From assembly GCA_938082915.1 (NCBI GenBank), contig CALKCG010000152.1:1-14661 (forward strand): a stretch of 14,661 bases of DNA, read 5' to 3'. The notes under the pieces were generated by a model. That model searched no databases and was not told the origin of the DNA. It saw only the letters and a program-made list of their open reading frames with translations. Position 1 is the stretch's first letter; each line of letters starts with the position of its first letter. Origin of the DNA: an uncultured archaeon. Its GTDB lineage: Archaea; Thermoproteota; CALKCG01; B24. This document shows positions 13,489 to 14,661 of the stretch, one piece after another. The position numbers and the translations under genes were made by a program.

Positions 13489-14136
13489 CTACGGCACTAT
13501 TGGTCTTTGCACTGTTGGGTGGTTACTGCGTTTACGTCTTCCACGTTTACGCTTATGCAGTCCAAGTTTATTTCTAAGCACGATTACTCTACCTACGGAT
13601 ATTCCAAGTTTATCGGCAATTTGCTTGTACGTAAGGCCTTCGAGATATAGCTTCTCAAATTCTTTAACATCTATGTTTACGGGGTTTACGCGTCCAAGCC
13701 CCATCTTCCTACATTGATACTTCACAGCCTCAAACGATATCTTAAGTTTCTCAGCGATCTCCCTGTATGTAAATCCCTCAAGCCTAAGCTTTCTAATGAG
13801 CTCTGGGTCTGCTGAACTAGGCCTACCCTTATGTTTTCTATTAAGCTTAAGTTTTTTAGCCCAACTTGAAACAGTATGTCTATGTACACCTAACGTTTTA
13901 GCTATTTTAACAATAGGACTATCTGCCCACATATCTTTTATACGTGCAATCTGCTCACTGGTAAGCTTCTTAAACCTGCAGAATTCTGGATGCGGTGGAA
14001 GTCCAAGTTTAACCCTCCTACGTCTAACAGTAGACTGGTAAACGTTCAACATTCTAGCTATAGCATGGTCGCTCAAGCCTCTATTGTAAAGGCTGATCAA
14101 TTCTTCATCGGTAAACTTTCTGGGAAACACATTCAT
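13489..14136 (-). CDS. Protein with four tandem helix-turn-helix units (putative DNA-binding regulator)
   Basis: The 215 residues are almost entirely four homeodomain/resolvase-like HTH units at about 8-46, 58-99, 110-147 and 155-194. The recurring core is 'EGLTYKQIADKLGISVG.V...' (for example GFTYREIAEKLKISFEAV in unit 3; DSPIVKIAKTLGVHRHTV in unit 2). Each ends in a short K/R-G-L-based turn, and a basic tail KRKRGRRKR occupies 195-203. There is no sensor, catalytic or oligomerisation domain, so it probably reads a long or repeated DNA site, as a repressor or architectural protein. ATG 14136 lies about 25 bases from a TATA-like TTTAAATTT, implying a leaderless message. The promoter carries the AAACGTTTC word that also forms the palindrome beyond its 3' end. 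It lies 75 bases downstream of the CcdA-like gene. Confidence 0.8.
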   Translation of the reverse strand: MNVFPRKFTDEELISLYNRGLSDHAIARMLNVYQSTVRRRRVKLGLPPHPEFCRFKKLTSEQIARIKDMWADSPIVKIAKTLGVHRHTVSSWAKKLKLNRKHKGRPSSADPELIRKLRLEGFTYREIAEKLKISFEAVKYQCRKMGLGRVNPVNIDVKEFEKLYLEGLTYKQIADKLGISVGRVIVLRNKLGLHKRKRGRRKRSNHPTVQRPIVP

Positions 14137-14153
14137 TCTTGGAAAGAAAAATC

Positions 14154-14178
14154 AAATTTAAACGTTTCTAATTTTAAA
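14154..14178. promoter_or_regulatory. Promoter of the four-HTH gene with an overlapping operator-like word
   Basis: On the minus strand TTTAAATTT (14162-14154) lies about 18-26 bases before the ATG. Overlapping it is AAACGTTTC followed by TAATTTTAAA (14160-14178), matching one arm of the 13380-13408 palindrome except for two single-base insertions. This arrangement suits autoregulation. Confidence 0.45.
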
Positions 14179-14211
14179 TATGGAGAATCGGATGGCTGTG
14201 AGGCAGGGCTT

Positions 14212-14661
14212 CTAGTAGTTGAACACTGTATAGATCAGATAAATGCCAGCTACCGTCGTTACAAGTCCTTCGATAAACCTCACATAGTGTAATAGTGCTT
14301 TAAACTTTCTAGCTAAAACGTCTCCTATTAGAACTATTGAAAGGATTATTAAGAACATAGGTATAATCATGCCCGTTGAGAAAAGTAGGAATACGATAAA
14401 AGGTTCCATGCCTACTAGAGAATAGGACAGCATCATTATGAGAACTGGGAGAGAGCACGTCAGCGAATTAAAACCATATGCTATGCCGTAAAGATACTGA
14501 TGTATGCTTCTACCTTCTAGAGGCTTTACTTTTTTAAAACTTAAAAGTATTGGTATAGCTATTTTACCGCTTAAAAGGGTTGAGGAGCCCAAAACGGTTA
14601 AGAAGAAGCCGACAATTAAAACCATTAATGGAGCAGTTGATACGAATGTTTTGATCAAGTG
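14212..14661 (-). CDS. CcdA/DsbD-type thiol-disulfide membrane transporter, N-terminus cut by window edge
   Basis: Polytopic membrane protein expected to pass reducing equivalents from cytoplasmic thioredoxin to extracytoplasmic thiols (cytochrome c maturation or thioredoxin recycling). About 150 C-terminal residues are inside the window, with four or five helices. The segment YLYGIAYGFNSLTCSLPVLI matches the CcdA pattern 'YG.AYG...L.C..P', which carries the second redox cysteine. The partner cysteine, in the first helix near an S-P-C motif, would lie beyond 14661. A TTG at 14658 exists, but the frame stays open to the edge, and the family's usual 220-240 residues show that a third is missing. 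The HTH gene follows in the same direction. Confidence 0.8.
   Translation of the reverse strand, partial: HLIKTFVSTAPLMVLIVGFFLTVLGSSTLLSGKIAIPILLSFKKVKPLEGRSIHQYLYGIAYGFNSLTCSLPVLIMMLSYSLVGMEPFIVFLLFSTGMIIPMFLIILSIVLIGDVLARKFKALLHYVRFIEGLVTTVAGIYLIYTVFNY

Noticed and set aside
13990..14292. Plus-strand ORF of 100 codons across the HTH and CcdA-like genes
   Set aside because: It is antisense to two recognisable minus-strand genes and to their intergenic promoter, with no family resemblance.

Overview
The window reads as chromosomal DNA of an archaeon, most likely a (probably thermophilic) member of the TACK / Thermoproteota side. The support is: a ribosomal protein S25e gene, an RNA polymerase subunit K gene, an archaeal/Sec11-type signal peptidase, a tRNA-Leu interrupted by a canonical bulge-helix-bulge intron and lacking an encoded CCA, TATA-type promoter boxes about 25 bases upstream of several starts (near-leaderless genes), and few Shine-Dalgarno sequences. 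I cannot fix the lineage further from sequence alone.

Layout. 1-966 (minus) is a CaCA-family cation/calcium antiporter running off the left edge. 1413-1751 is S25e. A cyclophilin-like protein (minus, 2043-2411) diverges from a small coiled-coil protein and a three-helix membrane protein (2466-2981). After a gene-free stretch with a strong hairpin come a 60-residue membrane protein (3355-3537) and a probable operon of rpoK, a two-helix membrane protein and signal peptidase I (3785-4853). rpoK is readable only if a frame change in a run of five G is allowed. 4900-5270 is a shattered clan AA aspartic protease. tRNA-Leu(GAG) with a 21-nt intron is at 5367-5472 (minus), followed by a GDT1/UPF0016 cation exporter (5570-6139), a seven-repeat FG-GAP/VCBS beta-propeller protein (6369-7481) and a zinc-ribbon + YbjQ protein (minus, 7493-7903).

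8061-10059 (minus) holds a TIM-barrel glycoside-hydrolase-like protein and a xylose-isomerase-like sugar isomerase/epimerase. Between them is a possible stub of a Gfo/Idh/MocA oxidoreductase. On the plus strand, 12458-13308 is a decayed amidohydrolase. Together these look like the remains of a sugar or uronate catabolic cluster. Interposed is a large membrane-anchored S49 (SppA-type) protease fused to a DUF4350-like module and a C-terminal extracytoplasmic domain (10185-12425).

The right end has a protein with four tandem helix-turn-helix units (minus, 13489-14136) next to a CcdA-like thiol-disulfide transporter fragment (minus, 14212-14661). A perfect 14+14 palindrome lies 80 bases past the stop of the HTH gene, and one arm of it recurs, nearly intact, over the predicted promoter of the same gene. 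This is the most testable regulatory hypothesis in the window. I see no CRISPR array, insertion sequence, defence system or secondary-metabolite cluster. The unusual themes are gene decay (two clear pseudogenes, one probable stub), several frame changes at G runs including one in the essential rpoK, and the self-flanking palindrome of the HTH gene.
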